From Blasia pusilla (lineage: Eukaryota > Marchantiophyta > Marchantiopsida > Blasiales), in the NCBI GenBank assembly GCA_050084515.1, contig CM114272.1, forward strand, positions 45,632,001-45,696,000: a stretch of 64,000 nucleotides of DNA, written 5' to 3'. A model generated the notes under the pieces. That model saw nothing but the letters and a program-made list of their open reading frames with translations, did no database searches and was not told the DNA's origin. Position numbers and translations under genes: made by a program. Shown piece by piece: positions 10,157 through 22,062 of this stretch (position 1 is the first letter of the stretch; each line of letters opens with the position of its first letter).

Positions 10157-11011
10157 AGCATTGAAGTCCTTCATCTCAAATTCTGCCTGTAATTTTAGCT
10201 TGTTGTACCATATCACTACTCCCAGTAATCAAGAGATTGTCAACATACAACACAATGATAACCGTATGATCTTGTCCTCTCAAGAAAAATAATGAGGAGT
10301 CATAATCACATACCCTAAAAACCAACTCTTGTAGGACGTATGTAATCTTGCCATACCAAGCTCTTGGAGCTTGTTTGAGACCGTATAGAGCTTTCTTCAA
10401 CCTGCATACACAAAATGGAAACTCGGGATGTCCATATCTAGGTGGTTGAGTCATATATACATCCTCATATAGATCTCCATTCAAGAAGGCATTCTTGACA
10501 TTCATGTGATATAATGTCCACTTCTTACTTATTGCAATTGCAACCACTGTTCTCGTAGTCGCCATCTTTGCAACAAGGCTAAATATTTCCTCATAATCGA
10601 TGTCATATTGTTGTACATAGCCCTTAGCCACCAATCTCGCTTTGTATCTGTTAACTGTACCATCTTGATTGCGCTTGATTTTGTAAACTCATTTGTAACT
10701 AATAGTTTCCTTACCGGAAGGTATATCAATCAGCTCCAAAGTCTATTGATGTCTTAATGCACAAGCTCTTCCTCGATAGCTTCAATCCATTCAACTTTAC
10801 TTGCAGCTTCTTCAAAATAACTCGGCTCATGTTCTTGAAGGGTAGTCATCATATATGCATGATGTGTCACAAGGAAACCTTCGTTTATGAATCTATGAAT
10901 AGGATGTGTGACTCTACTTGATCTACAAATTTTTTGTTCAGAAGTAGATGCCTCTAACACCTTACTCGAGCTCTGACTAGTATCAAGAGACTGAATATGT
11001 ACTCTTTCCAT
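10157..11011 (-). pseudogene. copia A1 reverse transcriptase (truncated)
   Basis: The copia RT start is visible in PSYFEEAASKVEWIEAI and [25 protein letters not shown], followed by [36 protein letters not shown] and VLYVDNLLITGS. The catalytic Y-V-D-D reads YVDN, so the second Asp is lost. The domain ends at about 10157 in unrelated DNA. The RNase H part is absent. Confidence 0.85.
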
Positions 11012-11164
11012 CCATGGACTGAAAAATTTAACTCATGAATCTAGGACCTCTCCTAATCCCGCACTAGTATTTGGGGAATTTGAAGACAATGTATGTTTGT
11101 TTACAATCAAATTCTCCCATTCAAAAAATGAGTTTAGAGATGGAATGGGCTCAGATAGAGCATA

Positions 11165-11960
11165 CTATGACTTAAGCTCATAAAAGATAACATCATGACT
11201 AATAATAAATTGCCTATAGGATGGAATGTAGCACTTATATCCCTTAGTTCCATCAGCGTAGCCAATGAATATACATCTTTCAGATTTGGAATCTAATTTC
11301 TGACGTCTTTTAGAAGGAACATGACAATAACAAATACAACCAAATACTTTCAGAAAGGAAAAATCAGGTTTACTTATAGTGAAGACTTCGAATGGAGTCT
11401 TATCGTGAACTCGTGTTGTTGGAGTTCGATTGATTAAGAAGACTACACACGTTGTAACCTCTGCCCAATACACCTTAGGCATGTTCTTCTCATTCAACAT
11501 AGCTCGTGCCGCCTCAAAAATTATGTCAATTCTTCCTCTCAACCATTCCATTTTGTTGTGGAGTATAACGGCAAGTCACTTGACATTGGATGTCATTCTG
11601 ACATAATTAGTCATCAAACTCTGTTGAAATATACTCTCCTCATCCATCACCAGAATATAATCTCTAGTATGCTTCTCTACTAGAACTTTGAATATTTGGA
11701 ACACTAAGAATAATTGTGACTTGGTTTTCAGAAAGTATACCCATATATACCTAAAGAAGTCATCAATAAATGAAACAAAGTACTGACAACCACTAAGGCT
11801 CTGGTATGATGTTGTCCACACATCACTATGAATCAACTCCAATATCTTTGATGCTCTTCTATCTTACTTTGGAAAAGGAAATCTAGCTTGTTTTCCAAAT
11901 TGGCAATCAAGACATACCTCTAACGTAGCAAGACTCGCTAATTTAGGAAGTCCTATTACT
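11165..11960 (-). pseudogene. copia A1 integrase
   Basis: Copia integrase core. Seen are ELIHSDVW (first Asp), YFVSFIDDF, KVLVEKHTRDY, ARAMLNEKNMPKVYWAE, VVFLINRTPT, FGCICYCHVPSKRR and KLDSKSERCIFIGYADGTKGYKC. A stop or frameshift near 11575 breaks the middle, so the DDE residues are not all in one frame. Confidence 0.82.
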
Positions 11961-12129
11961 AGATTAGATGATGAAAGACTCTTAAATCTTTGAAAATTCA
12001 TATGTCCAATTCTCTTATGCCACACGTTTAGATCTGTGACTTGTTGGCCACTTTAACCATATATTGTAGTTTGAATCTCTGGAATAGAAACATCTAATTT
12101 GAACATTCTGCGAGATCTAGTTCCTTTGG

Positions 12130-13345
12130 CTATCGTAGTCTGGTCATCCATTGTTTCAATAAAATAACCATCTGTGTTAAATTCACTTGATAACCTTGTT
12201 GTACTATTTGTCCTACAGAGATCAAGTTTCTTGCAATGGTGGGAACATAGAGAAAATTTCTAAGAGCACAAAGACGAGCACAAAGACCATTTAATGCTAT
12301 TGGAACTTTACCGATATGCGTGATATGATGTTGAGTGTCATTTCCTATGAGCAAAATTACCGGATCTTTTATTGGCTCCATAATATTGAATCATTTAGCT
12401 CGTGAGATCATATGATTTGATGCACCAGAGTCAATATACCAATTTTTTGTCGAGTCTTTCTTCACCATTGTTCCCATATAATAAGTCATGACCAAGAGAT
12501 GCTCAGTTTGTGAATGTTGTTATTCTTCGTATGCCTTCAGTGTTGTTGCTCCATATAGTTTTGTTGTTGTAAGGCTCTTGTTCTCATATCTGCTTTTGTC
12601 TTAAAGAAAAACTTTACATAATGACCCCTTATTCTATAGTAATTCCAAGATCCATGGACTCTCTATTGCTGATCTTGACCCAAACGGTTTCCACCATCCT
12701 CACCTTGTGATTGTATCTTGTATCGTTTCGTAGTTGATTGAGTGATATTATATTGAGTGCCTCTTCCTCCATATGTTTGATATCCATCACGATCACGGAA
12801 GCTTCTACCACAACCCTTACCTCTGTTTGATCTACAACCTACAAATAGTGCACTCTCTTGTAGACTAGACGAGCTACCGCTGCCTACCAGACGCATCTCT
12901 TCACTGATTAACAATGGGACTAACTCTTCATAGGTTGGATAATTCTCTTTCACAGAGATAGAGGTCTCAAAGGACTTGTAATCCTTTGGAAGGCCTTGAA
13001 GAGTGAACAAAATCATATCATCATCTTCTACTATCACTCCAATGCTATTCAACAGATCAACAATATGTCTTATACTCAAAATATAATCATTGATGCTCTG
13101 CGATCCTTTGCTCACTTTGTTCAATTGGTGTTTCAATTGAACCTTTTTGGCATTTCTAGATGTTTGGAACGGATTTTCCAATGTATCCCAGAGCTCCTTT
13201 GGAATATGAATATCTTCAATATGACATATCATTGGCAAACTTATTGTTATTGAAATATAGTGGATTACTTGTCTTGCGCGTTTGTTCCAAGCGCAAACAT
13301 TCAAGTTTGTTGAGTCACCTTCTGGCTTGGCCTCGTCACTTGTGA
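12130..13345 (-). pseudogene. copia A1 gag and protease
   Basis: Gag shows WDTLENPFQTS, VQLKHQLNKVSKGSQSIND and LLNSIGVIVEDDDMILF, typical of copia gag (UBN2-type). It is followed by a basic segment and a weak region where the zinc knuckle is expected. The protease end is marked at about 12380-12240 by NDTQHHITHIGKVP and FLYVPTIARNLISVGQ, which correspond to the conserved VPxLxxNLISVGQ block. Frameshifts separate the pieces. Confidence 0.75.
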
Positions 13346-13954
13346 CAAGCTTCCGTAGTTCTTGATCTATGAGAATTCTTTTATGTGAAACTTCTAGAAA
13401 TTATAATTCAGCTTATCTAGCTTCTCGCCTGTGATTGTTATTGAGGAATACCCCATGACGAACGATTTCACTCAAAAAAATTTCAGGCTCTCCACTACTC
13501 CAATTGAAGCATAGACCACTCCTACACAAAACTCGACCTGAAATTTGTCAAAATTGATCAATTGTATGAAAGAACTAGTCGAAATTGGCCTGTAGAGCCT
13601 AAACAGCAAACTTTTCTTCACTAATTGCACTTTCCTACAATGAAATTGCTACTCCAAGAACTCAGAATGTCAAAATTAATAAATTTTGGATGGGTTGGAA
13701 AGCTCTCGACAAGCTCTACAAGGCAAATAAGACCGGCCTTCAAAGTCAATCTAATCGATGTGGACCCAGATGGCTAAACCGACCAAGAAAGCCCTAAAAA
13801 ATGCCTCCAAAGTTTTATCACCATCAAAGCTCCATTTGAAATCTGCACCCACTGAGCTCTAAGCAAAATTTCCTTCTCCCAAACTGAAATTTTTCCTTCT
13901 CTTGCCTCTCTTCTCTCCTCAAACACCAAGAATTTCAAGTGATGTTCTCCTATC

Positions 13955-13966
13955 GCTCCGATACCA
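13955..13966 (-). promoter_or_regulatory. primer-binding site of copia A1 (initiator tRNA-Met 3' end)
   Basis: TGGTATCGGAGC immediately follows the LTR. It differs by one base from TGGTATCAGAGC, the complement of the 3' end of plant initiator tRNA-Met. This is the ordinary full-tRNA type, in contrast to copia B and C in the same window. Confidence 0.8.
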
Positions 13967-14276
13967 TGTAGATAAATGATAAAGAAGCATAACTAGTGGG
14001 AAACGGCTCTCACACTCACACATCACCATCGAGAAAAAAAAGTTGTATTGAGAGAATGAATGGAGGCTGATCCCCTTCTCAAGTACATATGATATGTACA
14101 AGCAAATCTAACCCTAATCTTAGCCATAGTCTCAAGTTAGACTAAATGCGATTAACTAACCCTAATTAAGATAATTGCGCTTAACTCACTAACTAAGATT
14201 AAGCTTTCCTACTTCGTGTGAGTACCAAATGTAGCAGTTCATGTGTCTCATGAGCTTGATTGTAACTCAACCTTCA
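13967..14276 (-). repeat. 5' LTR of copia A1
   Basis: Begins TGAAGGTTGAG and ends CTACA on the minus strand, 310 bp. It is homologous over its full length to 34309-34618. It contains the shared CTCATTCTCTCA and AGCCGTTTCCCAC blocks. Confidence 0.88.
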
Positions 14277-14589
14277 ATAGCCGATAAGTAGAGTTCTACC
14301 GCGTCGACGTAATAGACGGTTGGCGGGATATGCATGTATAATTTTGTCTTGAGATTCCGGTGTGGTGTTGGAGACAAGTCCTTTGCATCAAAAATATTGT
14401 TTTTGACAGATTTCCTATTTTGGTCTTTGTCAACCAAATAATATGCTGACCGAGTCAACGATCACTCAATGACCTATGAACGTAGGTTACGGTTTGGAGG
14501 CTATTTTTTAGGGAAGAGCCTTTTGGCTATTCCCAAGACTATAAGAGAGGGAGAGATGGATTTCTCAAGCCATCCTTCTTATGTTTGGC
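14277..14589. other. repeat-derived DNA, no gene
   Basis: A TATA-like ACTATAAGAG at 14539 and an overall LTR-like composition suggest retroelement U3/R sequence. No coding match is seen. Confidence 0.35.
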
Positions 14590-15385
14590 CTTAGCAGCAT
14601 CTCTCTTGCTTTTTGTGTAGTAGAAACTAGGATGCAAGCATTCGAATTCCCTGATAGCGGAGGATGAATGTGGCTTGATATGAGCCCTTTTTATTCTGAT
14701 TTTGTGTGTGGTCTTGAGGTATATACATGAGTGTATTTTTTTTTTTTAATGTGAGAAAACAGAAAGTGACGAAATCACTGAAATATTTACAAAACTTAGA
14801 GATACAAAGTGGCCTAGTCCGTCCGTGCGCTCATTGAAGAGCTTTGATGGAACCTGAACATGAAGATAACTCGACATACAAGAATGCGGTATCGCTGCGG
14901 TTCCTATTTCACTACTCGAGAAACTAGGATTTTTACCTATTTTTCTTCATTTCTATTAGTAGAAAAAATTTCCGGAGGCCGAGGACCTCCGTATCTTCTT
15001 GTCATACCAGGGGCTGCGTCCCCGGATGCCCTATATTGCATCAGGGATGGATAATCCTAATAACGCTACTCCATAAACCACCTACGTCATATTATTATGA
15101 CCCCTTCGGCGTCTAAGTCGGAACCATCAATCTAGGCTTCTCCTCATACAAGGGGGCCGATCAAATTAATAGTGCTCAGAGAAGTGGATGTTGAGAATCC
15201 TTAGCAGCACCTCTCTTGCTTTTTGTGCAGTAGAAACTATGGTGCTAGCATTCGGATTCCCTGATAGCGGAGGATGGATGTGGCTCGATATGTTGATGTA
15301 GATTCAAGAGTGGAGTTGGTAGTATGAGCCATTTTTATTCTGATTTTGTGTGTTGTCTCGAGGTATATGCATGAGTGTATTTTTT
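14590..15385 (+). repeat. direct repeat pair R1/R2
   Basis: R1 (14590-14749) and R2 (15199-15385) share CCTTAGCAGCA-CTCTCTTGC, GTAGAAACTA, CCCTGATAGCGGAGGATG, TTTTTATTCTGATTTTGTGTG and ATGAGTGTATTTTTTT. R2 has about 35 extra bases in the middle. The copies lie about 610 bp apart and are probably LTR parts of one family. A long T run ends R1. The intervening 14750-15198 shows no gene. Confidence 0.75.
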
Positions 15386-15705
15386 TATGTGTGGATCTAC
15401 CGGTATGTTGGGAAGATCGGTGTTGTGTGGTGTGTGGATGTGACCAATGATGTAGATTGTGTAGCGATGTGTATGCGCAAGATAATGTGTTCAATAATTC
15501 AGTGAGATATATTTGAGTCATCCTCTCATTTAGAATGGAGTCAATGTTGAGGTAAATATGTTATTGTAAATATTATAAGAGAACGTTAGAAGAAGGTTGA
15601 TAAAAATTACTTTATTGATAAATTCATGAAATAAGATGGAAATTGGAAAGGAAAAGTGCAAAAGGACTATTATCTCTTCGGGAAATTAAGATATGACATC
15701 TACAT

Positions 15706-16480
15706 TTATATCGTTAGAATAGTCGTATCTCTTAAGAAGTCAATATCATGGAATTGACTATGTGAATTTCCATAGACTGTACTATTAAGATTGCATATCT
15801 TATTACTTTTAGTAGTCGTTCTTGATGGTAATTTTAGAAATTCATCTGCCAAATGAGGGTGTAAAGGTACACAGCCTTCTCCCACCTCCAATAACCAATT
15901 AGCAAAAGCTTGTTGATCAACACGCAAATGAACTTGTAACCTTTCTACTCGCATGTTTGTCATTAATTTCATTAACTTTACTTGAGACCATAGAGAAGAC
16001 TTCTTTATAGTGGCTTGGATGATTTCTGGACCATCACCATGACAAAAAACAGCCAAGACTTGACGAAAGTCACCACCAAATATCATGAGTTTGCGGCCAA
16101 ATAATACTTTTCATACTTCACTAGAGACCACCCCTATAATATCTTGTCAAGTGCGATTCAATCTCTCAAATGTCATAGGTGCTTCATCCCATATAATGGG
16201 CATTGCAGCACGGATTAAGCGTGCTCCAGGACTATTGATTGATAAACTATAAATGACACATATCATTGAAAGTAAATTAGAACTTGTACTTAGATCATAT
16301 GGAAGTATTATATTAATGTATGGAGTAAATAGGGTTTTTAAGTGTAGGAGGTGATTTCTTACCTAGAGCTCTCGTGAAGAGTGATTGGAATCTTGAAACG
16401 TGAATGTGCAATATGTCCCTCCTCTACCGATAATGAAACTAGTATGGATGATGTCACTACCAAAATTATACCCCTCCACT
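15706..16480 (-). pseudogene. Pif1/Helitron-type DNA helicase fragment
   Basis: Two coding blocks lie on the minus strand. The first (about 16480-16363) contains IAHSRFKIPI, a block characteristic of Helitron and plant Pif1-like helicases. The second (16246-15706) contains PIIWDEAPMTFERLNRT (Walker B, DEAPM) and MIFGGDFRQVLAVF (the GGDFRQ motif), then WLLEVGEGCVPL. They are joined by a 116-bp stretch with GTAAG at its start and ATAG at its end (16362-16247); removing it keeps the frame. The Walker A block is not found. Stops near 16170 and 16110 show decay. The fragment could come from a Helitron RepHel gene or a host Pif1-like helicase. Confidence 0.75.
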
Positions 16481-17679
16481 CGGCACACTTGGAAGGAACA
16501 TGTTGTATATAACTATCTTTCTTATTCGATATTGACCATCTATGAAAAATATTCTTTTGGAGATAATGGAGGATTAATAATATGTGATAAAACTCATTAT
16601 ATTATATGTTATCGTTCAAACAACCATATTTCTCCCATTGACTATCAAAGATGACGAGAGTCTAATAACAATGGACTGAAAGGGACCAGATCGACTGCGG
16701 ATTAGGATATTCTTATGCGTTCGTTATCCACTTAGTAGATTTCGGCCAATTCTCGAGGATAAAAGGATTTTACAGGGGAGCCAATCAATTCCGCCGTCGT
16801 CTGTCGGCGCCGCGCTGCGACACAACGTTGACGAAATTCGTGCCGGCGATAAGAAACGAACAAAAGACAGCAAGATGAACTTGTTGATGATAGTAGCATC
16901 ATGGCAACGGCGCCCGTAGACGTGCCCGTGCAGTGATCGTGACGGTCATGAGGCTCAGAGACGTTCTCGCGACTATCGTGGAGCTGGCACCGTCTGAATG
17001 GTGCGACTCGCAAGTATTACAAAATATCTCTAGGCTGGTGCACGGCGCAGCATAACTTAATGTTGATATTTATTTGAGTCATGGGTAGGTAATCCTCGTA
17101 AGGAGCTGTGTTAGGCGAATGTGGGACCCGCGATCGCGTTCTTTTCACGGGATAAAGAGGGAATACTGAGAAGATTCGAGTTTCGAAGAAGGAACCGGTT
17201 GCTTCGCAGAAGTTTTTCAGAACGGGAAAGTGCACCCGCCAAAGATCACTGCGGGACCAAACCAGGTAAGAACCGCGAAAGGCTGTGCAGGCGGTCAGTA
17301 GACGAAAGTGCATTAAGAAAGAACAGGAAACGGATCGGGTTTACCGAACTTCCCAGAATCCGAAGTTCTGCAGAAATCGAGAAATCTTCGAGACGGAGTG
17401 GGCCAGAGTAGAGATTCGATGTGGGACGAGCAAGTTTAGAGGGATGATGACATGCTAAGAAGACATCCTTGAATTCCGAAAGGCGGGAGGAGATGCCGAG
17501 AATGGGATCGGTGAGTTCCGATTTGGATGTTCAAGCGAGAATTCCATAGATGTTGAGGCGTTGCTGGCGAGATAGGCACGGAGATAGTAAGAAGTTAGTA
17601 ACATGAATTCTGAAGAAGTGAGCTCGGGAGGCTGAATAAACGGAAAGAAGAAAGGGACAAATCAGTCCACTAGAAAGGG
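16481..17679. other. intergenic; upstream region of the GNAT gene
   Basis: No gene is recognised. Base composition becomes more balanced after about 16750. The stretch directly before 17680 would hold the GNAT promoter and 5' untranslated region; I see no confident TATA box. Confidence 0.4.
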
Positions 17680-20600
17680 ATGGCGTGCAAGGTGCACGCA
17701 CCGGTTTCGGCTTGTATTGTTTGTACAAAATTATCTGTGCCTCTATCCGCGCCTTCTCATTGTCAGCTGCAAGCTATTTCCTCGACTTCTTTGGCCCGGT
17801 TGGTTGCCCTCTGAACGTACTTGGATCATTGAATAGTCGCACTGTCTTATAGAAATTCAAAATTTACCATTTCTCAAGAGTTCTTCCCTTACAACTAGTG
17901 GCAACGATCGATTTTATGGGAATGCCGTCAAGAATTTGCACGGGTCTATGCGTTCATGGAATCATACTCCGACCGCTGCCCTGGATGTGTTCCTGTCCTG
18001 GTTTTATGTTACTTCCGTCTTGGAACTGTAGAGCGGTATTGAGCTACGATTACAGGACCCTCCATCTATGAGCTTAAACAGGGCCTCCGCATTTTTGCAC
18101 GTAGCTATTGTCTCAACGTTGCATTTTTGAGACGCTTATCGTTGGATGTCTTGCAGGGGATTGAGTAGAAGAAATAGAGACCGAATAACGATTAACGGAG
18201 AGTATAACGGTGACGATTTTGTCTTTCCAAAATCGACAAAATGCGCGGGCTCTCGTGCAAGCGTGGCAACAAGTCTTGTCAGTTCTGTAGCTTCAATTTG
18301 CACTGAAGAAGCAACGGCCTACGTACGTGATCCCGTGCCAAGCCCACGAAAAGAATATGTTGTCCGGGAGACGAAACTTGATGAGGAGCTATGGGTACAA
18401 CATCAGTGACTTGTTTCTATGCGCAAGAGGGCCTTCGGTTTGAAATTCTTAGTATCATTCTGATTGCAGTGGCCCATACGTATGTTGTCCTGAAAAAATA
18501 TAGGTCATGTTTCTTGGTAGGAGGAGCAGCAAGAAAAAAATACCTGTCAAAGCGCTATTGACCATAGATTTTGCGCTCGAAGTTCGATTTGTCGAGTCTT
18601 ACAATCCTTTGCGGTGTTTCCTTAGGCAGCAGCGTGGATAAGGGCTGAGAGTTACTGCGAGGATCAACCATTCGTGCGGTATGTTCCGTGCTCTTCTAGG
18701 TGTCGGTTATAAGTGCACGTTCCCACTTTTTGAAATCCGCTCAAAATCCGGAACAACCTCTTCGCCGTATGCAAATGATGGTTGAAGATCCGCAATAGTG
18801 TGCGCGGAACGTCCTTAAACCTCCACGTGCAATAGGAATTGCAAATAGGAACTGCTTCACTTCGAGTGTTCGAAGGACGTTTCGCCAAAACCTAGTATTT
18901 GAAGAAAAATGTGGACCTAAATTCCGTGTGTGTGTCCTTAATAGAGATTTTGACCGGAATTCTCTGATCAGCTTCCTTTCGGAGGTGACGAGTGTATCAC
19001 TGGCGAAGGATTTTGACTTCCCATGCCTTCTGAGTGAGGAATAAAGCTTTTGTAATTTACGAAATTGAGCTCAGAGGAAAGACCTAGGTCAAGCGATGTC
19101 TCTCACTGGGGATGAAGTTCACGTCCGTACATCCAGCTCCAGTTGTACGTATCCTGCGATGAAGCCCTACTGAAAATTTGCTTCTTTGGCAGATATATTG
19201 ACAGCTACAAGAAGAACTTTGCAGAGCAGGTTAGTTACTTCTCAGTATGCGTCTACCACTTGAAACGCATCAAGGTTACCTTTTTCTTCATGCCTGGGCT
19301 TCTAGTAAACTAGAAAGGAATTAAATTATATTTGATCTTCAATTTGTTTCAAGTAAACAATTGAGTCCGAGGAGTTGCATTGTGAAGTTCTTGAGATCAT
19401 TTTCTTGGAAGTTCCGTCAACGTTTCCCCCCTTAAAATTGAAAAATCATAAATGGTCGCTTATGTGACAGGAATTTGATGCATTGAAACGGCGGTTAAAT
19501 GGAAAGTATGGACAGTCCATCAGATGTATCTGTTTCGTTGCGGTAGGCCTGCTTTCAAACTAATTAGATACCTGCCATCCCTTGCATTTGAGCATGGTGG
19601 CTGTTCGAACATGTTGTACAGGAATGTTGAAAGTAAGAAGAAAACCCATCTAATCTTGCAACGGGTGATTTCAACCTTAAAGAGACTGAAGCGTATGCCT
19701 TTGGCTAATCATGGAATCACTACTCTTTAAAGGAGAAGATTAGGCGTATGGTGTAAGCTCTATTTTGAGGCTAAACTGGCAATTGACCAGAATGTTGATT
19801 GTTTGTATGCAGGTTACTGAGGAATTTTCTCAAGACTATAGGAGAGATTCTGAGAAGGCAACTACAATGGAGAGCATTGTTGGCACTCTGGACTTGAGTG
19901 TTAGGCAGCTGTCAAGGGGAAAAGTCTTTCCAGGGGTATGTGGTGCCTCTAGACTCTACATCATGGAAGTCAAGTTGAAGAATCTAGTTGGTAATGTAAA
20001 GCAGATGCTGAAGTGTTCTTTTCATTGTTGTTGCTTAGGAATCGACAAGGGCATCATTATCTGTGGGTGCACCTGAGCTACAACAATCCCTAAGATATGG
20101 TTACATAGCCAATGTCTGTGTAACCAAAGCAGCGCGGGGAAATGGAATAGCATCTAGTCTTTTAAAGGAAGCAATCAATACTGCCAAGAAGTGGGGTGAG
20201 AAATTTTCTATCATAATGACTTCAGGAGTGTAGATGTATGCTTACTCGAGATGCCAGAGTGTTTTTGGTCCATGCTTTGACAGGTATGGGTGCAGATTTA
20301 AGTTTCATTATTGCTTGTGCCCTTTTGGATTGAAGTAAATGCCTCTTATTATCACGACTCTGATGCTTACTATCTTACTTACTTTGAGGTATTTACTTCT
20401 GAGCTCTTGCTTGTGCTAGTTTTCGGGGGCGTGTGTCTGAGTTCTTTGCTTGTCTATCATCCGCAGATCTCAAGGAAATATTTGTGCATGTAAATGCCAG
20501 TAACAAAGTAGCTTGTCACCTGTACAGCAAATATCAGTTTGAGGTACGTGACAACTCCCGGATCACCTGAACACCAGGAAACTAGTGACGCTGACCAAAA

Positions 20601-20727
20601 GAATAATTTGCTAAGGTAAAGCCTAGAACAACTTTAGGTTACATCTGGCTTCTTTGGAAAAGCCACAGATATTCTTCGTTTTCTGTGTCATGATGGAACT
20701 GAAAGAAACAGCAGATCAGTTGATTGA
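17680..20727 (+). CDS. GNAT-family N-acetyltransferase, probably plastid-targeted
   Basis: Nine exons join without a stop into 321 codons: 17680-17798, 18157-18394, 18626-18678, 19193-19229, 19471-19542, 19813-19935, 20039-20195, 20467-20543, 20638-20727. All splice phases agree and all introns are GT-AG. Exon 1 (from MACKVHAPVS) is rich in Ser, Ala and Cys and lacks acidic residues, like a chloroplast transit peptide. The middle has YVVRETKLDEELW and WIRAESYCED. The catalytic fold has IVGTLDLSVRQL, YGYIANVCVTKAARGNGIASSLL (acetyl-CoA loop R-x-x-G-x-G/A as RGNGIA) and IFVHVNASNKVACHLYSKYQFE. Known relatives acetylate protein N-termini or lysines in plastids; the substrate here is inferred only. 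Exon 1 and the last exon are the least certain. Confidence 0.85.
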
Positions 20728-22062
20728 GAAGGTTGAGATATGTCTTGTCTGGGCCCAAGTGCAAATCCACACCTAGATTGAGGTCAACTCATGTCCCCGT
20801 CTCTACCTGTCAACTACTCCGGTTCAGTAGTATTGATATTGACAAACAAAACCATTTTATGGGAGTCAACTTTTGGTTGTCCAGAATATGACTCCCAAGT
20901 ACTAATCTTTCATGAATTATTTTGGCGAGGGTGTCTCTGCTCCCAGAAATCTGCGGAAGAGTGCAAGATGCCCTTCTCTCTAATCTTTGAATGTTGGCAT
21001 GTTTAGAGTCTGCCGGCTGGAGCTGCCCAAGTTGACCTTCAAAACATTATTCTGCTACGATGCCAATTGTAAACTTGTGACATTGACTCATTACACTCAA
21101 ATAATCTGCTAAGTTAAACAACGAAGTCACGCTTGGAGTTGGCTGCCTGCACTCCAGTTCTGCAAGAAAAGTTCAAAATTGCCGGGTTTTACCATTTTCA
21201 CTCCATTTAAGACGAAGATCCCGGCTGGTCCTGGCATCAATTCGGCTAGTGAGAGCTGTGTTCAAGTGCATCTTCTGTGTAATGAAGTTAACAATATAGC
21301 TTAATACATGCTAAACTGTACTCTCGTTTGAATTGTCGTTCCACACCTTCTTTTTCGTGTGAGCGGGTCTCTGGATGAGAACAATACCATCACATTGCAG
21401 CGAAGTTTGTTGCGCTGAAATTATGGACGGTTAGCAGAATTTCTTAAGCCATCTGGTCATCCTGCCATCTAAACGATACCTAGTAGACCAGATCGGATCG
21501 AACGACATTCTGGGACAGATACGAAGTTAAGGAGTTTAGTCTGGGTCGGCCTGCACCTTTCCACGAAGTCATGCAAGTAGTTCCCTAGGGTTGTGATAAT
21601 GGATTGCACGACACACGAATGTGCATTGAGGGAAATTCGGAAATAATTATTAAATAAAGGTGACCTTCATCTCCTAACTGTCGTACATATCACCTGTGGG
21701 GAGTTTCTACAAAATGGCATAGCGGTGAGAGTAAGGTCTATTTTCGGATGTAACTGGACTTCTGAAATCTGTAACGACAAGAATGAGAATTGGCCGTTTT
21801 CGTAAATTATTTTGAAAATATAGTTAAAAAAACTTCCATTTAAAATTAAATAAAGATAGCCGTTGTGCTAGTTCTGAGTTTCACGAGAACATGAGTGCTA
21901 GTTTTTGCCCTATCAAGGCCATAGATCAAGCTACGGTTAGAATCCAAATAATGCCGACGAAGTGTCAGTGGACGCTAGGTTGAGATTATATGTTCCGTAA
22001 ACAATGAAGGTAACATTGATTGACGTTATTTCTCTTCATTTCATGAAGTTATCACTCGACGA
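20728..22062. other. intergenic, nothing recognised
   Basis: No coding match, repeat or RNA gene was seen on either strand between the GNAT gene and the minus-strand RT frame. Confidence 0.4.

Larger units (their letters stand above)
10157..14276 (-). mobile_element. copia element A1 (Ty1/copia, 3'-truncated, inactive)
   Basis: Minus-strand element with 5' LTR (14276-13967), primer-binding site, leader, gag, protease, integrase and RT in copia order. It stops in the middle of RT at about 10157, so RNase H and the 3' LTR are missing. It belongs to the same family as A2 (29052-34618): both LTRs are 310 bp after removal of nested insertions from A2. Stops and frameshifts are scattered throughout. 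Confidence 0.88.

Noticed and set aside
14860-15060. Possible organelle DNA insertion (GGGGCTGCGTCCCCGG and neighbours)
   Set aside because: I could not match it to any plastid or mitochondrial gene, so no claim is made.
17121-17411. 96-codon plus-strand frame upstream of the GNAT gene
   Set aside because: Arg/Glu-rich chance frame without domain or splice support.
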